64,000 nt of DNA, taken from Chimaeribacter californicus. Lineage in GTDB: Bacteria; Pseudomonadota; Gammaproteobacteria; Enterobacterales; Enterobacteriaceae. Numbering within the stretch: the first letter of the stretch is position 1; every line of letters starts with the position of its first letter. Positions 11,704 to 22,667 of the stretch are shown piece after piece. The notes beneath the pieces are model-generated. The model was given only the letters and a program-made list of their open reading frames with translations. It was not told the origin of the DNA and made no database searches. Location of the stretch: assembly GCF_002858675.1 (NCBI RefSeq), contig NZ_PJZF01000002.1, positions 62,001 through 126,000 on the forward strand, given 5' to 3'. A program made the translations under genes and the position numbers.

Positions 11704-13944
11704 TTAGCTGCCGTGCAGCCGCCGGGCCTCAAGCACATCAGGCAATTGGTTCAGCTTGGCGATCACCCGGCTCAGCACCTGGAGGTTGTAGATCTCAATC
11801 TCCATGTCGATGGTGGCGAGCTGCTCTTTGGTGTCGCTGCGGCTGGCGACGCCCAGCACATTCACCTTCTCATTCGCCAGAATGGTGGTGATGTCACGCA
11901 ACAGGCCGCTGCGGTCGTTGGCGGTCACCCGCACCACCAGCGAATAGCCGCTGGAGTAGCTTTCGCCCCACACCGCATCCACCAGCCGTTCCGGCGCATG
12001 GGAGCGCAGATCGGCCAGCTGGTCACAGTCAGCGCGGTGGATCGAAATGCCGCGCCCCTGGGTGATGAAGCCGACAATCTCATCGCCCGGGATCGGCTGG
12101 CAGCAGCGCGCGATGTGGTGCATCAGGTTACCAACGCCCTCCACCACCACGCGGCCGTTGTCTTTGTTGGCGGCACGCTGGTGTGACGGCGCGCTTTTCT
12201 GCGTCAGCTGGCGCAGCGCTTCGCGATCCAGCTCCTCGGCCGTGGGCTTGTTCAGCTGCGACTGGAGGAAGTTGATCATCTGGTTAAGCCGGATGTCGCC
12301 GCCGCCAATCGCCGCCAGCACTTCGTCCAGCGAGTTGACGTTATAACGCGGGATCAGCACCTTTTCCGCCTCTTTCAGGCTGATGCCGAGCCGCGCCAGC
12401 TCATCATCCAGGATCTGCCGCCCGGCGATGATGTTTTTGTCGCGATCGAGTTTGCGGAACCAGTTCTGCACCTTCGATCGGCCGCGGCTGGTGGTGATGT
12501 AGCCGAGGTTAGGGTTCAGCCAGTCACGGCTGGGGTTCGGGTGCTTCTGGGTGATAATCTCGATCTGGTCGCCCATCTGTAACTGATAGGTGAACGGCAC
12601 GATGCGCCCGCCGATCTTCGCCCCGATGCAACGATGCCCCACATCGCTGTGGATGTGGTAGGCAAAATCAAGCGGCGTGGAGCCGGTGGGCAAGTCGACC
12701 ACGTCGCCTTTCGGCGTAAAGACGTAGACCCGGTCGTCGAACACCTGGCTGCGCACTTCGTCCAGCATTTCGCCGGAGTCGGCCATCTCTTCCTGCCAGG
12801 CAATCAGTTTGCGCAGCCAGGCGATGCGCTCCTCGTAGCCGGTACGGGCACCCACCACCGGTGCACCCTCTTTATATTTCCAGTGCGCGGCGACGCCCAG
12901 TTCGGCGTCCTCGTGCATCTGCCGGGTACGGATCTGGATCTCCAGCGGCAGGCCACGCGGGCCGAGCACCACGGTGTGGATCGACTGGTAGCCGTTGGGT
13001 TTCGGGTTAGCGACGTAGTCGTCGAACTCATCCGGCAGGTGGCGATAATGGGTATGCACGATCCCCAGCGCCGCATAGCAATCCTGCAAACGATCCACCA
13101 CGACCCGCACCGCGCGCACATCAAACAGCTCATCAAAGGCCAGGGATTTTTTCTGCATCTTGCGCCAGATGCTGTAGATGTGTTTCGGGCGGCCGTAGAT
13201 ATCCGCCTTGATGTTTTCACCCTGCATTGCCCGGCGCAGGTTACCGACGAAATCATCGATATACTGCTCGCGGTCGATGCGGCGCTCATGCAGCAATTTG
13301 GCGATGCGCTTGTATTCGTCAGGGTGCAGGTAGCGGAAGCAGAAATCTTCCAGCTCCCACTTCAGCTGGCCGATGCCGAGGCGGTTGGCGAGCGGCGCAT
13401 AGATATTGGTACACTCTTTGGCCGCCAGCACGCGCTCATCTTCCGGCGCGTCTTTGACTTCACGCAGGTGGGCGATACGCTCCGCCAGCTTCAGCACCAC
13501 GCAGCGGAAATCCTCCACCATCGCCAGCAGCATGCGGCGCACGTTATCGACCTGCTCCGAGGCCATGGAGTCATTTTGCGTGGCTTTCAGCTGGCGGATG
13601 GCGTCCATATCAATCACGCCGTGCACCAGCGAGGTGATGCCCTGGCCAAACGCTTCGGTGAGGGTCGCTTCGTCAACGATGCCCTCATTCACCAGCGGGA
13701 ACAGCAGCGCGGCGCGCATACTGTCGTTGTCCATGCTGAGGGTAGAGAGGATCTCCACCATCTCCAGGCCGCGCCATAACAGCAGCGATGCCTGAGGATG
13801 GCCTTGGGTCTGCTGTTCGCAGTAACGCCAGGTTTCGGCCAGACGCTCACATGACTGGGGGCTGGACAAGCCTAAACTTTCAATCCACGCATCCAGCGCA
13901 AATTCGCCCGCCGTATTCAAATGCGCACTTCTTACCGCAACCAT
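11704..13944 (-). CDS. relA: GTP pyrophosphokinase RelA ((p)ppGpp synthetase I)
   Basis: RelA makes (p)ppGpp on ribosomes stalled with uncharged tRNA and so triggers the stringent response. The 746-residue protein begins [15 protein letters not shown] as in E. coli. Domains in order: a degenerate hydrolase domain lacking the HD pair, the synthetase domain (about 240-390, with [15 protein letters not shown] and YQSIHTVV), TGS ([14 protein letters not shown]), helical and zinc-finger regions ([14 protein letters not shown]), and a C-terminal ACT/RRM domain. In E. coli rlmD lies upstream; here barA is next. Confidence 0.97.
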   Translation of the reverse strand: MVAVRSAHLNTAGEFALDAWIESLGLSSPQSCERLAETWRYCEQQTQGHPQASLLLWRGLEMVEILSTLSMDNDSMRAALLFPLVNEGIVDEATLTEAFGQGITSLVHGVIDMDAIRQLKATQNDSMASEQVDNVRRMLLAMVEDFRCVVLKLAERIAHLREVKDAPEDERVLAAKECTNIYAPLANRLGIGQLKWELEDFCFRYLHPDEYKRIAKLLHERRIDREQYIDDFVGNLRRAMQGENIKADIYGRPKHIYSIWRKMQKKSLAFDELFDVRAVRVVVDRLQDCYAALGIVHTHYRHLPDEFDDYVANPKPNGYQSIHTVVLGPRGLPLEIQIRTRQMHEDAELGVAAHWKYKEGAPVVGARTGYEERIAWLRKLIAWQEEMADSGEMLDEVRSQVFDDRVYVFTPKGDVVDLPTGSTPLDFAYHIHSDVGHRCIGAKIGGRIVPFTYQLQMGDQIEIITQKHPNPSRDWLNPNLGYITTSRGRSKVQNWFRKLDRDKNIIAGRQILDDELARLGISLKEAEKVLIPRYNVNSLDEVLAAIGGGDIRLNQMINFLQSQLNKPTAEELDREALRQLTQKSAPSHQRAANKDNGRVVVEGVGNLMHHIARCCQPIPGDEIVGFITQGRGISIHRADCDQLADLRSHAPERLVDAVWGESYSSGYSLVVRVTANDRSGLLRDITTILANEKVNVLGVASRSDTKEQLATIDMEIEIYNLQVLSRVIAKLNQLPDVLEARRLHGS

Positions 13945-14412
13945 ATCGACTCCCTACTTGTCCGGCATAGCGGACCGGTTGATAAACAGGGCCTGCACAC
14001 GCCTGCGCGACGCGTGCACCTCAGCCAGAGGATAGCCTGTTCCCAGCAAAACCTGATTGTCCCGTCCCGACAGGCGGGTACAGCACAGATAGACACTCCA
14101 CGTCAGGGAAAGTTTGGCGTGATGTGGCACCGCCCTCTCTTGCCCGCGCGCCGGGCGGCACCCTGGGGGTTCCTTGTGCCGCCCGCCGCCCCCGGTGAAA
14201 GCCGGGAAATATTCAGCGAATTTATATGTGCATTATATTGCCCATTCGCCACCAGCGTGGCAATACCTTCCACGCCCGCGCCGCGTCTGCCCGGAGGGTT
14301 GATTTTACCGGGTCGTCACACGGCGGTTTGCAAGGTAGAATCAGGGCTTATTGCCGGGGTCAGCCATGTTGACCACGCGGTTCAGCGGCCCATTCTCCCA
14401 CAGTGGAATCTC
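13945..14412. other. relA-barA divergent intergenic region (468 bp)
   Basis: No gene is supported. The frame in line with barA happens to stay open through the whole region, but its translation is rich in Pro and Arg, has no start signal and does not resemble BarA or RlmD. An AT-rich patch at about 14215-14245 contains TTATAT and TATATT elements that could be a barA promoter. E. coli carries rlmD in this position; I see no remnant of it. Confidence 0.5.
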
Positions 14413-17169
14413 ATGACCAAATATAGCCTTCGCGCCCGGATGATGGTGTTAATCCTGGCCCCCACCCTGTTGATCGGGCTGCTGCTCAGCACATTCTTTG
14501 TGGTTCACCGCTACAACGAATTGCAGGATCAGCTGGTGGATTCTGGTGCCAGCATCATTGAGCCGCTGGCCGTCGCCAGTGAATATGGCATGACCTTCCA
14601 CAACCGCGAGTCCGTGCGCCAGCTGGTGAGTTTGCTGCATCGCCGGCATTCCGATATTGTGCGCTCCATCACGGTGTTTGACCGCGATAACCGGCTGTTC
14701 GTCACCTCGAATTACCACCGCAACTACAGCCAGCTGCAAATCAGCCAGGGCGAGCCGATGCCCACCGAGCTGATGTTGAGCCGCTACGGCAATGAGCTGA
14801 TCCTGCGCACGCCGATCACCTCGGAAGAGAACTCCCCGGATGAAACCGACAGCATCCCGGCGCTGAAACCGGACAACCTCGGCTACATCGCCATTGAACT
14901 CGACCTCAACTCCGTGCGCCTCCAGCAGTACAAAGAGGTGTTTGTGGCCACGCTGCTGCTGGTGCTGAGCCTCTGCATCGCCATCCTGTTCGCCTACCGG
15001 CTGATGCGCGACGTCACCGGCCCGATCCGCAATATGGTGAATACCGTAGACCGCATCCGCCGCGGCCAGCTCGACAGCCGGGTAGAGGGCTATATGCTCG
15101 GCGAGCTGGACATGCTGAAAAACGGCATCAACTCGATGGCGATGTCGCTGACCGCCTACCACGAGGAGATGCAGCAGAACATTGACCAGGCCACCTCAGA
15201 CCTGCGCGAGACGCTGGAGCAGATGGAGATCCAGAACGTGGAGCTGGATCTGGCGAAGAAACGGGCGCAGGAGGCGGCGCGCATCAAGTCAGAATTTCTG
15301 GCCAATATGTCCCATGAACTGCGCACCCCGCTTAACGGCGTGATCGGCTTTACCCGCCAGACGCTGAAAACCCCGCTGACGCCGACCCAGAGCGATTACC
15401 TGCAAACCATTGAGCGCTCCGCCAACAACCTGCTGACTATCATCAATGACGTGCTCGACTTCTCCAAGCTGGAGGCGGGCAAACTGGTGCTGGAGCATAT
15501 CCCGTTCGCCCTGCGGGAAACGCTGGATGAAGTGGTGGTGTTGCTGGCGCACACCGCTCATGAGAAGGGGCTGGAACTGACGCTGAATGTGCAGAACAAT
15601 GTGCCGGAACAGGTGATCGGCGACCCGTTGCGCCTGCAGCAGGTGGTCACCAACCTGCTCGGCAACGCAGTGAAATTCACCGAAAGCGGCAATATTGATA
15701 TCAACGTGGAGCTGCGCTCGCACGACAATATGAAAGCGGAGCTGGAGGTGCAGATCCATGATACCGGCATCGGTATTTCTGAGCGCCAGCAGTCGCAGCT
15801 GTTCCAGGCCTTCCGCCAGGCGGACGCCAGCATTTCGCGCCGCCACGGCGGCACCGGGCTGGGGCTGGTGATCACCCAGAAACTGGTCAAGGAGATGGGG
15901 GGCGACATCAGTTTCTACAGCCAGCTCAACCGTGGCTCAACCTTCTGGTTCCACATCAATATTGAACTCAACGATCACTTTCTGCCCAGCGCCCAGCCGA
16001 TGGAGGCGCTACAGGGCAAGCGGCTGGCCTACATCGAAGCCAACGATGCGGCCGCCAAGGCCACGCTGGAGATTCTGGCCACCACGCCGTTGCAGGTGAC
16101 GCACGGCACCCAGCTTGCGCAACTGCCGGAGGAGCATTTTGACATCCTGCTGATTGGCGTGCCGCTGAACAAACGGCACATGCTCGAAGAGTACAAAACC
16201 CGGATGCCGGGCATTCTGGCGCTGGCCGACCGCGTCATCATGGCGGTGCCTTCCCAGTTGCAGATTGATGCCGAAGCGCTGAAAAAGCGCGGGGTTCAGG
16301 GCTGCCTGATCAAACCGATCTCCAGTGTCCGCTTGCTGCCGCTGCTGCTGGATGACAGCCAGGCCGGGCTGCTGGGCAACAAGGCCCACCGCCCGCCGCG
16401 CCTGCCGCTGACGGTCATGGCCGTGGATGACAACCCGGCCAACCTGAAGCTTATCGGCACGTTGCTGGAGGAGTTGGTCGAGCATACGCTGTTGTGCGAC
16501 AGCGGTGCCGATGCGCTGGCGCTGGCACGTGAGCAGGATCTGGATGTGATCCTGATGGATATTCAGATGCCGCACATTGACGGCATCCGCGCTGCCGAGC
16601 TGATTCACCAGCTGCCGCAGCACACCCGCACGCCGATCATCGCGGTCACCGCCCACGCGCTGTCGGGTGAACGTGAACATCTGCTGCAATCCGGTATGGA
16701 AGAGTATCTGGCGAAACCGATTGATGAGGCGATGCTGAAACGGGTGCTGGCACGCTACCACGCCCCGGCGACGGCCGAGCCGGACGCCCCACCGCCGCTG
16801 GTCATCCCCGGTTCCGGCGAGCCGCTGCCCTCGCTGGACTGGTCGCTGGCGCTGCGCCAGTCAGCCAACAAAGAGGATCTGGCGGGCGAGCTGTTACAGA
16901 TGTTGATCGACTTCCTGCCGCAGGTCAGCGAACGGGTGCAGGCGATCATTGACGGGGCCAATGACGACGCGATCCTGGCGCTGATCCACAAACTGCACGG
17001 CAGTTGCAGCTACAGCGGCGTACCGCGCCTGAAGCAGCTCTGTTGCTACCTGGAGCAGCAGCTGCGGCAGAATGTCAGCCTGCATGCGCTGGAGCCGGAG
17101 TGGCTGGAGCTGCTTGACGAGATTGAGAATGTCACCAATGCAGCGAAGATCCGCCTGCGGGGTGGCTGA
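14413..17169 (+). CDS. barA: Hybrid sensor histidine kinase BarA
   Basis: BarA senses short-chain carboxylic acids and phosphorylates UvrY, which drives the Csr small RNAs. The 918-residue length equals that of E. coli BarA. Domains in order: N-terminal membrane segment (about 10-32), periplasmic sensor, second membrane segment (about 178-197), HAMP, HisKA with His301 in [11 protein letters not shown], HATPase ([16 protein letters not shown]), a receiver with phospho-acceptor Asp in VILMDIQMP, and a C-terminal HPt domain ([13 protein letters not shown]). The ATG at 14413 gives [11 protein letters not shown] and is preferred over the upstream open frame, which is not BarA-like. It ends 12 bases from the convergent cdaR. 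Confidence 0.97.
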   Translation: MTKYSLRARMMVLILAPTLLIGLLLSTFFVVHRYNELQDQLVDSGASIIEPLAVASEYGMTFHNRESVRQLVSLLHRRHSDIVRSITVFDRDNRLFVTSNYHRNYSQLQISQGEPMPTELMLSRYGNELILRTPITSEENSPDETDSIPALKPDNLGYIAIELDLNSVRLQQYKEVFVATLLLVLSLCIAILFAYRLMRDVTGPIRNMVNTVDRIRRGQLDSRVEGYMLGELDMLKNGINSMAMSLTAYHEEMQQNIDQATSDLRETLEQMEIQNVELDLAKKRAQEAARIKSEFLANMSHELRTPLNGVIGFTRQTLKTPLTPTQSDYLQTIERSANNLLTIINDVLDFSKLEAGKLVLEHIPFALRETLDEVVVLLAHTAHEKGLELTLNVQNNVPEQVIGDPLRLQQVVTNLLGNAVKFTESGNIDINVELRSHDNMKAELEVQIHDTGIGISERQQSQLFQAFRQADASISRRHGGTGLGLVITQKLVKEMGGDISFYSQLNRGSTFWFHINIELNDHFLPSAQPMEALQGKRLAYIEANDAAAKATLEILATTPLQVTHGTQLAQLPEEHFDILLIGVPLNKRHMLEEYKTRMPGILALADRVIMAVPSQLQIDAEALKKRGVQGCLIKPISSVRLLPLLLDDSQAGLLGNKAHRPPRLPLTVMAVDDNPANLKLIGTLLEELVEHTLLCDSGADALALAREQDLDVILMDIQMPHIDGIRAAELIHQLPQHTRTPIIAVTAHALSGEREHLLQSGMEEYLAKPIDEAMLKRVLARYHAPATAEPDAPPPLVIPGSGEPLPSLDWSLALRQSANKEDLAGELLQMLIDFLPQVSERVQAIIDGANDDAILALIHKLHGSCSYSGVPRLKQLCCYLEQQLRQNVSLHALEPEWLELLDEIENVTNAAKIRLRGG

Positions 17170-17181
17170 TCGCCCCTTGGT

Positions 17182-18339
17182 TCAGCGATCGTCATCCAGT
17201 TGCAGGGCGACATAGAGCAGCAAACGATCGTCAAAATTCCCGAGATTAAGGCCGGTGAGTTCTGAAATCCGGTTCAGCCGGTACTCCAGCGTATTGCGGT
17301 GGATATAGAGCGCCCTGGCGGTGGCGGTGGGCTGCACATTATGGGCAAACCAGGCGGCGAGCGTGCGGCGCAGCAGGCCGTTGTTGTCCATGGTTTTCAG
17401 CCGCGCCAGCGGGCGCACCAGTTCATTGGCCTGCCAGCCGCCGCGCAGGCTGTCGAGCAGTACCGGCAGCATCAGGTCCTGGTAAAAGTAGCTGCGCTGA
17501 TCGGGCATCCGCTGTTTGCCGACGCTCATGGTAGTGCGGGCGGTGCGGTAGGAGCGGGCAATGCCGCCCGGCCCCGGAAAATAGTTACCCAGAGCCAGCC
17601 GGATGCGTAAACGGCCGCGTTCCGTCATCCGCGCCAGCAGGCTGTCAATGCGCGTGCGGTGCGCGTCGGCGTCCCAGCGGCCGTGGTTATTGAGCGCCGG
17701 TTTCAGCACCACCATTTCCGTCAGCGAGACAATGGCGATCAGGTTGTCACGCTCCGGCGAGGTGAGCAGCGTCTGTAACTGCTGCAATTCCGCCATTGCG
17801 CTGTCTACCCCCAACTGGCCGCTGTCCACTTCCACCACTGCCACCACCCGCGGCTGGCTGAGGTCAATGCCGAGCCGCTGCGCCCATTCGCTCAGCGCCG
17901 GGGAGAGGCTCTCCGCACGGATCAGGTTCAGCACCAGCTCTTCCCGCAGGCGGCTGTCCTGCGCCAGCATATGCAGCAGCCGCGCCTGTTCCAGCATCAT
18001 CTCCGCCGTCATCCCGACCAGTTGCCCATACTGGTGCAGCTCAGCCGGGTTGCCGGTCAGGCCAATCACGCCGACGATGTCCCCGTCGAGCCGCAGCGGC
18101 AGGTTTACGCCGGGCCGCACGCCGTGCAGGTGGCGCGCCACCGCGTCATCAATGTCCACCACCCGGCCCTGCGAGATCGCCAGCAGCGCCCCTTCGTGTA
18201 ATTCCCCCAGCCGCTCCCGGTCACCGCTGCCGATGATCCTGCCGCGCCCATCCATGACGTTGACATTGCTGTCAATAATGCGCATGGTACGGGCCACGAT
18301 GTCCTGTGCCAGTCTGGCATCCAGATGATATGCTGCCAT
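17182..18339 (-). CDS. cdaR: Sugar diacid utilization regulator CdaR
   Basis: CdaR activates genes for glucarate, galactarate and glycerate use. The 385-residue length equals that of E. coli. The N-terminal diacid-binding domain spans about 1-135 (DIVARTMRIIDSNVNVMD), followed by a GGDEF-like linker region and a C-terminal PucR-type helix-turn-helix (YIHRNTLEYRLNRISEL). The ATG at 18339 (MAAYHLDARLAQ) is chosen over the longer frame from 18420. Neighbours degP and dgt follow the E. coli order; the gud and gar target genes are not in this window. Confidence 0.95.
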   Translation of the reverse strand: MAAYHLDARLAQDIVARTMRIIDSNVNVMDGRGRIIGSGDRERLGELHEGALLAISQGRVVDIDDAVARHLHGVRPGVNLPLRLDGDIVGVIGLTGNPAELHQYGQLVGMTAEMMLEQARLLHMLAQDSRLREELVLNLIRAESLSPALSEWAQRLGIDLSQPRVVAVVEVDSGQLGVDSAMAELQQLQTLLTSPERDNLIAIVSLTEMVVLKPALNNHGRWDADAHRTRIDSLLARMTERGRLRIRLALGNYFPGPGGIARSYRTARTTMSVGKQRMPDQRSYFYQDLMLPVLLDSLRGGWQANELVRPLARLKTMDNNGLLRRTLAAWFAHNVQPTATARALYIHRNTLEYRLNRISELTGLNLGNFDDRLLLYVALQLDDDR

Positions 18340-18560
18340 TCCTTTCCCTCTCCGCCTGCCGGTTGATCCTCTCTTCCCAGCATACTGAGCGCGCCGTAGC
18401 CCCGCATTGTGCAAACGCACAAAGCACCGGGATATGCCCGAAAGCTGTGGCAGCTATCACAGATTTTTGCAACGCAACAGAATGAAAGAACGCCTGCCCG
18501 GCCAGGGAGAGGCGGTAAAAATAGTGGCCGCCAGAGGAAACAAGCGGATCGCGGCCATAA

Positions 18561-18586
18561 AAAAGGCACGGTTTCCCGTGCCTTTT
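18561..18586 (-). terminator. Terminator of degP
   Basis: A 10-bp stem (AAAAGGCACG at 18561-18570, CGTGCCTTTT at 18577-18586) closes a GTTTCC loop. The A-run on its left gives the U-tract on the minus strand. It lies about 50 bases past the degP stop and before the cdaR start. Confidence 0.85.
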
Positions 18587-18637
18587 GTGCGCTGCCGGAA
18601 CTGTGGTGCCGGCAAGGCTTGATTACTGCATCAGCAT

Positions 18638-20092
18638 TTACTGCATCAATAAATAAAGAGAACTGTCGCCACGCTGGATCGACAGCGCCAGCACTGACGG
18701 CTTGGTGTCGAGGATCTTGCGCAGCTCGCCGAGGTTGGCCACCGGCTGCTGGTTGACGCCCAGGATCACGTCGCCTTTTTTCAGGCCAATGCGCGCCGCG
18801 GACGAACCAGGTTTCACATTGTCCACTTTCACCCCTTTCTGGCCGTTCAGGTCGGTGTTGCTCAGCTCCGCCCCTTCAATGCCGGTGTAGATGGTGCCGG
18901 AATCGACCTGCGCCTGCTGGCTCTGCTCCAGCGTCACCTCAACGGTGACCGGTTTGCCGTCACGTTGCAGCCCCAGCGTCAGTTTTGAGCCAATCGGCAG
19001 GGTACCAATCTCCGCACGGAACGCGGCAAAGCTGGAGATCGCTTTGCCGTTCATGGTCAGGATCACATCCCCGGCCTTGATCCCGGCTTTGGCCGCGGCG
19101 GACTTCGGCATCACCTGGCTGACGAATGCCCCGCGCTGGGCGTCGACTTTCATCGCTTTCGCCAGCTCAGAGTTCAGTTCGGTACCCATGATGCCCAGCT
19201 CGCCGCGTTTCACCTGGCCGAACTCGATCATCTGCGCGGTGAGGTTTTTCACCATGTTGCTCGGGATAGCAAAGCCGATACCGATGTTGCCGCCGTCCGG
19301 TGCCAGGATCGCGGTGTTGATGCCGATCAGCTCGCCGTTCAGGTTCACCAGCGCGCCGCCGGAGTTACCGCGGTTAATCGCGGCGTCGGTCTGGATGAAG
19401 TTCTCATAGTTTTCAATGTTCAAACCGCTGCGGCCGAGCGCTGAAACAATGCCCGACGTGGCGGTTTCGCCCAGGCCATACGGGTTGCCGATCGCCACGG
19501 TGTAATCACCCACGCGCAAGGATTCGGAATCCGCCATTTTCACCGCCGTGAGGTTTTTCGCGTCTTTAATCTGAATCAGCGCGATGTCAGAACGGGGATC
19601 TTTACCGATCACTTTGGCGTCAAATTTGCGGCCGTCATTGAGTTGCACCACGATTTTGGTGGCGTTGTCGACCACGTGGTTATTCGTCACCACATAGCCT
19701 TTGCCCGCATCAATGATCACGCCGGAGCCGAGTGCCTGGAAGGCCTGTTTCGGCTGCGGGGCGACGTTGCCGCCCTGGCCGCCGTCACTGCCGTCGCCGC
19801 CATCCTGGCACAGCGGGGATTGCTGGAACGGCGAGCCGTCCTGGCAGAGCGGGGAATTGTCACCAAAGAATTGCTGGAAATTCTGCCCCATCCGTGGGGT
19901 GTTGATGGCGGCACTGCCTTCGACGTTAATGCTCACCACCGAGGGCATCACTTTTTCCAGCATCGGTGCCAGGCTGGGCAACTGTGCGCTGCTGGAGGAG
20001 GCGGTTTCCGCCGCGTAAGCCGTTGAAACCGGGCCAAGGGCCATTCCAATACTTAGCGCCAGGGCGCTCAGGAACAAAGATGATTTTTTCAT
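18638..20092 (-). CDS. degP: Periplasmic serine endoprotease/chaperone DegP (HtrA)
   Basis: DegP degrades or refolds misfolded periplasmic and outer-membrane proteins, especially under heat or envelope stress. The 484-residue protein has a signal peptide (MKKSSLFLSALALSIG..., cleaved after AYA), a trypsin-like domain with His139 (TNNHVVDN), Asp167 (DPRSDIAL) and Ser242 (GNSGGA), and two C-terminal PDZ domains. The flexible LA loop (80-115) contains a duplicated SPLCQDG motif with two cysteines, as in the enterobacterial form. A sigma-E type promoter lies upstream at 20157-20183. Confidence 0.97.
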   Translation of the reverse strand: MKKSSLFLSALALSIGMALGPVSTAYAAETASSSSAQLPSLAPMLEKVMPSVVSINVEGSAAINTPRMGQNFQQFFGDNSPLCQDGSPFQQSPLCQDGGDGSDGGQGGNVAPQPKQAFQALGSGVIIDAGKGYVVTNNHVVDNATKIVVQLNDGRKFDAKVIGKDPRSDIALIQIKDAKNLTAVKMADSESLRVGDYTVAIGNPYGLGETATSGIVSALGRSGLNIENYENFIQTDAAINRGNSGGALVNLNGELIGINTAILAPDGGNIGIGFAIPSNMVKNLTAQMIEFGQVKRGELGIMGTELNSELAKAMKVDAQRGAFVSQVMPKSAAAKAGIKAGDVILTMNGKAISSFAAFRAEIGTLPIGSKLTLGLQRDGKPVTVEVTLEQSQQAQVDSGTIYTGIEGAELSNTDLNGQKGVKVDNVKPGSSAARIGLKKGDVILGVNQQPVANLGELRKILDTKPSVLALSIQRGDSSLYLLMQ

Positions 20093-20156
20093 TTGTCTGT
20101 ATCTCTTTAATTTATTGATGCGACAAGAACAATACTGACGGTGTAGCCGTGCTGAA

Positions 20157-20183
20157 TAAGATGTAATTAATCACCTTAAGTTC
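20157..20183 (-). promoter_or_regulatory. Putative sigma-E promoter of degP
   Basis: Read on the minus strand, GAACTT (20183-20178) is followed after 16 bases by TCTTA (20161-20157). The sigma-E consensus is GAACTT, 16-17 bases, TCTGA. It lies 65-90 bases upstream of the degP start. E. coli degP is a classic sigma-E and CpxR target. Confidence 0.65.
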
Positions 20184-20218
20184 ACCGGCGTCGATTCAGC
20201 AATGGTAAAAAAGTGTTC

Positions 20219-20244
20219 AACGCCTTTACAAAAGGGCGTTTTTT
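20219..20244. terminator. Hairpin between dgt and degP, possible dgt terminator
   Basis: AACGCC (20219-20224) pairs with GGCGTT (20235-20240). On the minus strand, leaving dgt, the T-run comes six bases after the stem. On the plus strand six T follow immediately, so the better terminator shape points against the genes. Confidence 0.4.
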
Positions 20245-20271
20245 AATCACCCGGTCACGCTACGCCGGTTT

Positions 20272-21798
20272 CTACTCTGCCGCCGCCAGCCGCCGGTACT
20301 CATCATAGGCGTGCAAATCGGTCATGCCGCTGATGTAGTCCTGAATCAGCCGGGCGCGGAAATAGTATTCCCAGATCGGCTGCTCCGCCGCCGGCAAAGA
20401 GGCGCTCTCTTTAACAGCCTGGCTATACGCCAGCCGGTACTTGCCGGAGAGTTTATGGAATAGCCGCGTCTCAATCGGGTAGCGCCGGTGGGTATCCTGT
20501 TCATTGAGCTGGCGGAAATCTTCCGGCGGCATCTCCAGCAGCGGGCTGTAAATATCCAGCAAGCCGCTGATCACCCGGTAGCCCTGCAACTCCAGCTCCT
20601 CAACCTCATGGTGGTTGAACACCCGCCGGAACGCGACACTCTTGAAGATCTCCAGCAGCCGGTTAACCTGGCTCTGATCCTCCAGCAACGCCTGGTTCAG
20701 CGTACCCTCGTAGATCTGCGGCAGGTTGTCGATAAAGCGTTGTGCCGCATGGGGCACCAGCCGTTTCACCGTCTGCACCCGCAACTCCATAAAGAAATAG
20801 TCGATCGGGTGGCGGTAACTTTGTGCTGCCGTCATCTTCTTATAGGCGGTGCCCACTACCAGATCAAACAGATCGCCCGGCTGCGCGCTGCCCCACTCCT
20901 GTTGTAAATAGTGGTAGAGCTGCTCAACGGTGAAAATCTTTTTCTCCACCGCGTCTTCCAGATCGGCGATGCAGTAGGAGATGTCATCGGCCGCCTCCAT
21001 GATGTAGGTCAGCGGAAAGCGCTGAAATTCACCCAGTTGCAACTGCCTGCGCAACTGGCCGATCAGCGGCTCCTCGGCCAGGTAGTAACCCGGCTTTTTC
21101 ATCAGATAACTGTAGGCGGGCGGCACCGGCCCGGCCCAGTACGCCGGGCGGGTATACTTCAGGATGCAGGCCACCTGGGTATGGGTCAGGTTGAGGCGCA
21201 ACAGGCTGAACACCAGCCGGATCGCCTGCGCGTTGCCTTCAAAATGGCTGAGATCCTGGCGGATGCGGCAGCGCAGCGCGTTGAGCTGCTGCTCCCCCGC
21301 GCGCCGTTGCAGCAGCGGCACCCGGCAGGCATCCTGCTCCGGTGGGGTTTCCCCGGCATCAGCGATTGCCATGCGCCGCCCGAACCAGTCGTTGATCGCG
21401 GACTCGCCAAAGTGGCCGAAGGGCGGGTTGCCGATGTCATGCATCAGGCAGGCCATCTCCACCACGCTCTCAAAAGGGGCCACCAGCGCCGACAGCCCCA
21501 GCGCCTCCAATTGCCCCAGTTTGCCGAGCTTGTGCAGGATCTCCTTGGCAATATGCCGCCCTACCTGCTGCACCTCCAGCGAGTGGGTCAGGCGGCTGCG
21601 CACCGCTGCATTGCGCTCCAGGGGGAACACCTGGGTTTTCTGTTGCAGGCGGCGGATCGCCGCGGAGTTGATGATGCGCCCGCGGTCGCTCTCAAATTGG
21701 CGCACAATGTCATAGGCATCGAGATCCGCCAGATCGCGGCGCGGCGGGCTGAAAGGGCGTTCTATACTGAATTTTTTACTGAAATCGATTTCCGGCAT
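20272..21798 (-). CDS. dgt: Deoxyguanosinetriphosphate triphosphohydrolase Dgt
   Basis: Dgt hydrolyses dGTP to deoxyguanosine and tripolyphosphate, trimming the dNTP pool. The 508-residue protein is an HD-domain phosphohydrolase with metal ligands in [29 protein letters not shown] and [17 protein letters not shown]. The N-terminus ([16 protein letters not shown]) follows the enterobacterial form. It lies head to head with mtn, with 167 bases between, and upstream of degP as in E. coli. Confidence 0.95.
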   Translation of the reverse strand: MPEIDFSKKFSIERPFSPPRRDLADLDAYDIVRQFESDRGRIINSAAIRRLQQKTQVFPLERNAAVRSRLTHSLEVQQVGRHIAKEILHKLGKLGQLEALGLSALVAPFESVVEMACLMHDIGNPPFGHFGESAINDWFGRRMAIADAGETPPEQDACRVPLLQRRAGEQQLNALRCRIRQDLSHFEGNAQAIRLVFSLLRLNLTHTQVACILKYTRPAYWAGPVPPAYSYLMKKPGYYLAEEPLIGQLRRQLQLGEFQRFPLTYIMEAADDISYCIADLEDAVEKKIFTVEQLYHYLQQEWGSAQPGDLFDLVVGTAYKKMTAAQSYRHPIDYFFMELRVQTVKRLVPHAAQRFIDNLPQIYEGTLNQALLEDQSQVNRLLEIFKSVAFRRVFNHHEVEELELQGYRVISGLLDIYSPLLEMPPEDFRQLNEQDTHRRYPIETRLFHKLSGKYRLAYSQAVKESASLPAAEQPIWEYYFRARLIQDYISGMTDLHAYDEYRRLAAAE

Positions 21799-21870
21799 GC
21801 TGTTCCCTCCGCGGGTCGCGCGGTGTATTACCCATTAGCGCCCGTCAGTAGCCATGATAGACTATTTGCT

Positions 21871-21940
21871 TTTATAAACATGTTGCCTTTATAAACATGT
21901 TGCCTTTATCAACATGCCCGCCCGCATCAACATGCGGGCC
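21871..21940. repeat. Short tandem repeats in the dgt-mtn intergenic region
   Basis: Two perfect copies of a 17-base unit, TTTATAAACATGTTGCC (21871-21887 and 21888-21904), are followed by two degenerate copies of 18 bases (21905-21922 and 21923-21940) that keep the ATCAACATG core and end in GCC. The unit contains the palindrome AACATGTT. It ends 25 bases before the mtn start. Confidence 0.85.
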
Positions 21941-21965
21941 GCTCACCCCATCTGCGAGTATCCCT

Positions 21966-22667
21966 ATGAAAGTTGGCATCATCGGCGCAATGGAGCAGGA
22001 AGTCACCCTGCTGCGCGACAAGATTGAAAACCGTGAAACCCTGCAACGCGCCGGGTGTGAAATTTATACCGGCACGCTGCACGGCGTCGAGGTGGCGCTG
22101 CTGAAATCCGGTATCGGGAAAGTCTCCGCCGCAATGGGTACCACCCTGCTGCTGGAGCACTGCCGCCCGGACGTGGTGATCAACACCGGTTCCGCCGGCG
22201 GGCTGGCCGCCACTTTGAAAGTGGGCGACATTGTGGTCTCCGATGAGGTGCGCTACCACGACGCCGACGTTACTGCCTTTGGTTACGCACCAGGCCAGAT
22301 GGCGGGCTGCCCGGCGGCCTTCACCGCCGATGCGGCGTTGATCGATCTGGCGGCGCGCTGCATCAGCGACCTCGGCCTCAACGCAGTCCGCGGGTTGGTG
22401 TGCAGCGGTGACGCGTTTATCAACGGTGCCGAGCCGCTGGCGCGCATCCGGGCCACCTTCCCGCAGGTCGCGGCCGTGGAGATGGAAGCGGCGGCCATCG
22501 GCCATGTCTGCCACCTGTTCGGCACGCCGTTTGTGGTGGTGCGCGCCATCTCTGACGTGGCAGACCAGGCTTCCCACCTGAGCTTTGAAGAGTTCCTGGT
22601 GGTGGCGGCCGAACAATCCACCCGTATGGTGGATGCGATGGTGCAGGCGCTGGCGCAGCGCGGCTGA
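21966..22667 (+). CDS. mtn: 5'-methylthioadenosine/S-adenosylhomocysteine nucleosidase
   Basis: Mtn (Pfs) cleaves adenine from methylthioadenosine and S-adenosylhomocysteine, feeding methionine salvage and making S-ribosylhomocysteine for AI-2. The 233-residue protein has the catalytic Glu12 (GAMEQEV), the NTGSAGGLA phosphate-binding loop, [11 protein letters not shown] and the catalytic Asp in [11 protein letters not shown]. The ATG at 21966 gives [12 protein letters not shown], the family's usual start; the upstream in-frame extension runs through the tandem repeats and is rejected. Its stop overlaps the btuF start (TGATG), so they form an operon. Confidence 0.96.
   Translation: MKVGIIGAMEQEVTLLRDKIENRETLQRAGCEIYTGTLHGVEVALLKSGIGKVSAAMGTTLLLEHCRPDVVINTGSAGGLAATLKVGDIVVSDEVRYHDADVTAFGYAPGQMAGCPAAFTADAALIDLAARCISDLGLNAVRGLVCSGDAFINGAEPLARIRATFPQVAAVEMEAAAIGHVCHLFGTPFVVVRAISDVADQASHLSFEEFLVVAAEQSTRMVDAMVQALAQRG

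Noticed and set aside
13921-14412. 164-codon N-terminal extension in frame with barA
   Set aside because: BarA without it has the exact E. coli length and start. The extension is Pro/Arg-rich, overlaps the relA start and lacks a ribosome-binding site.
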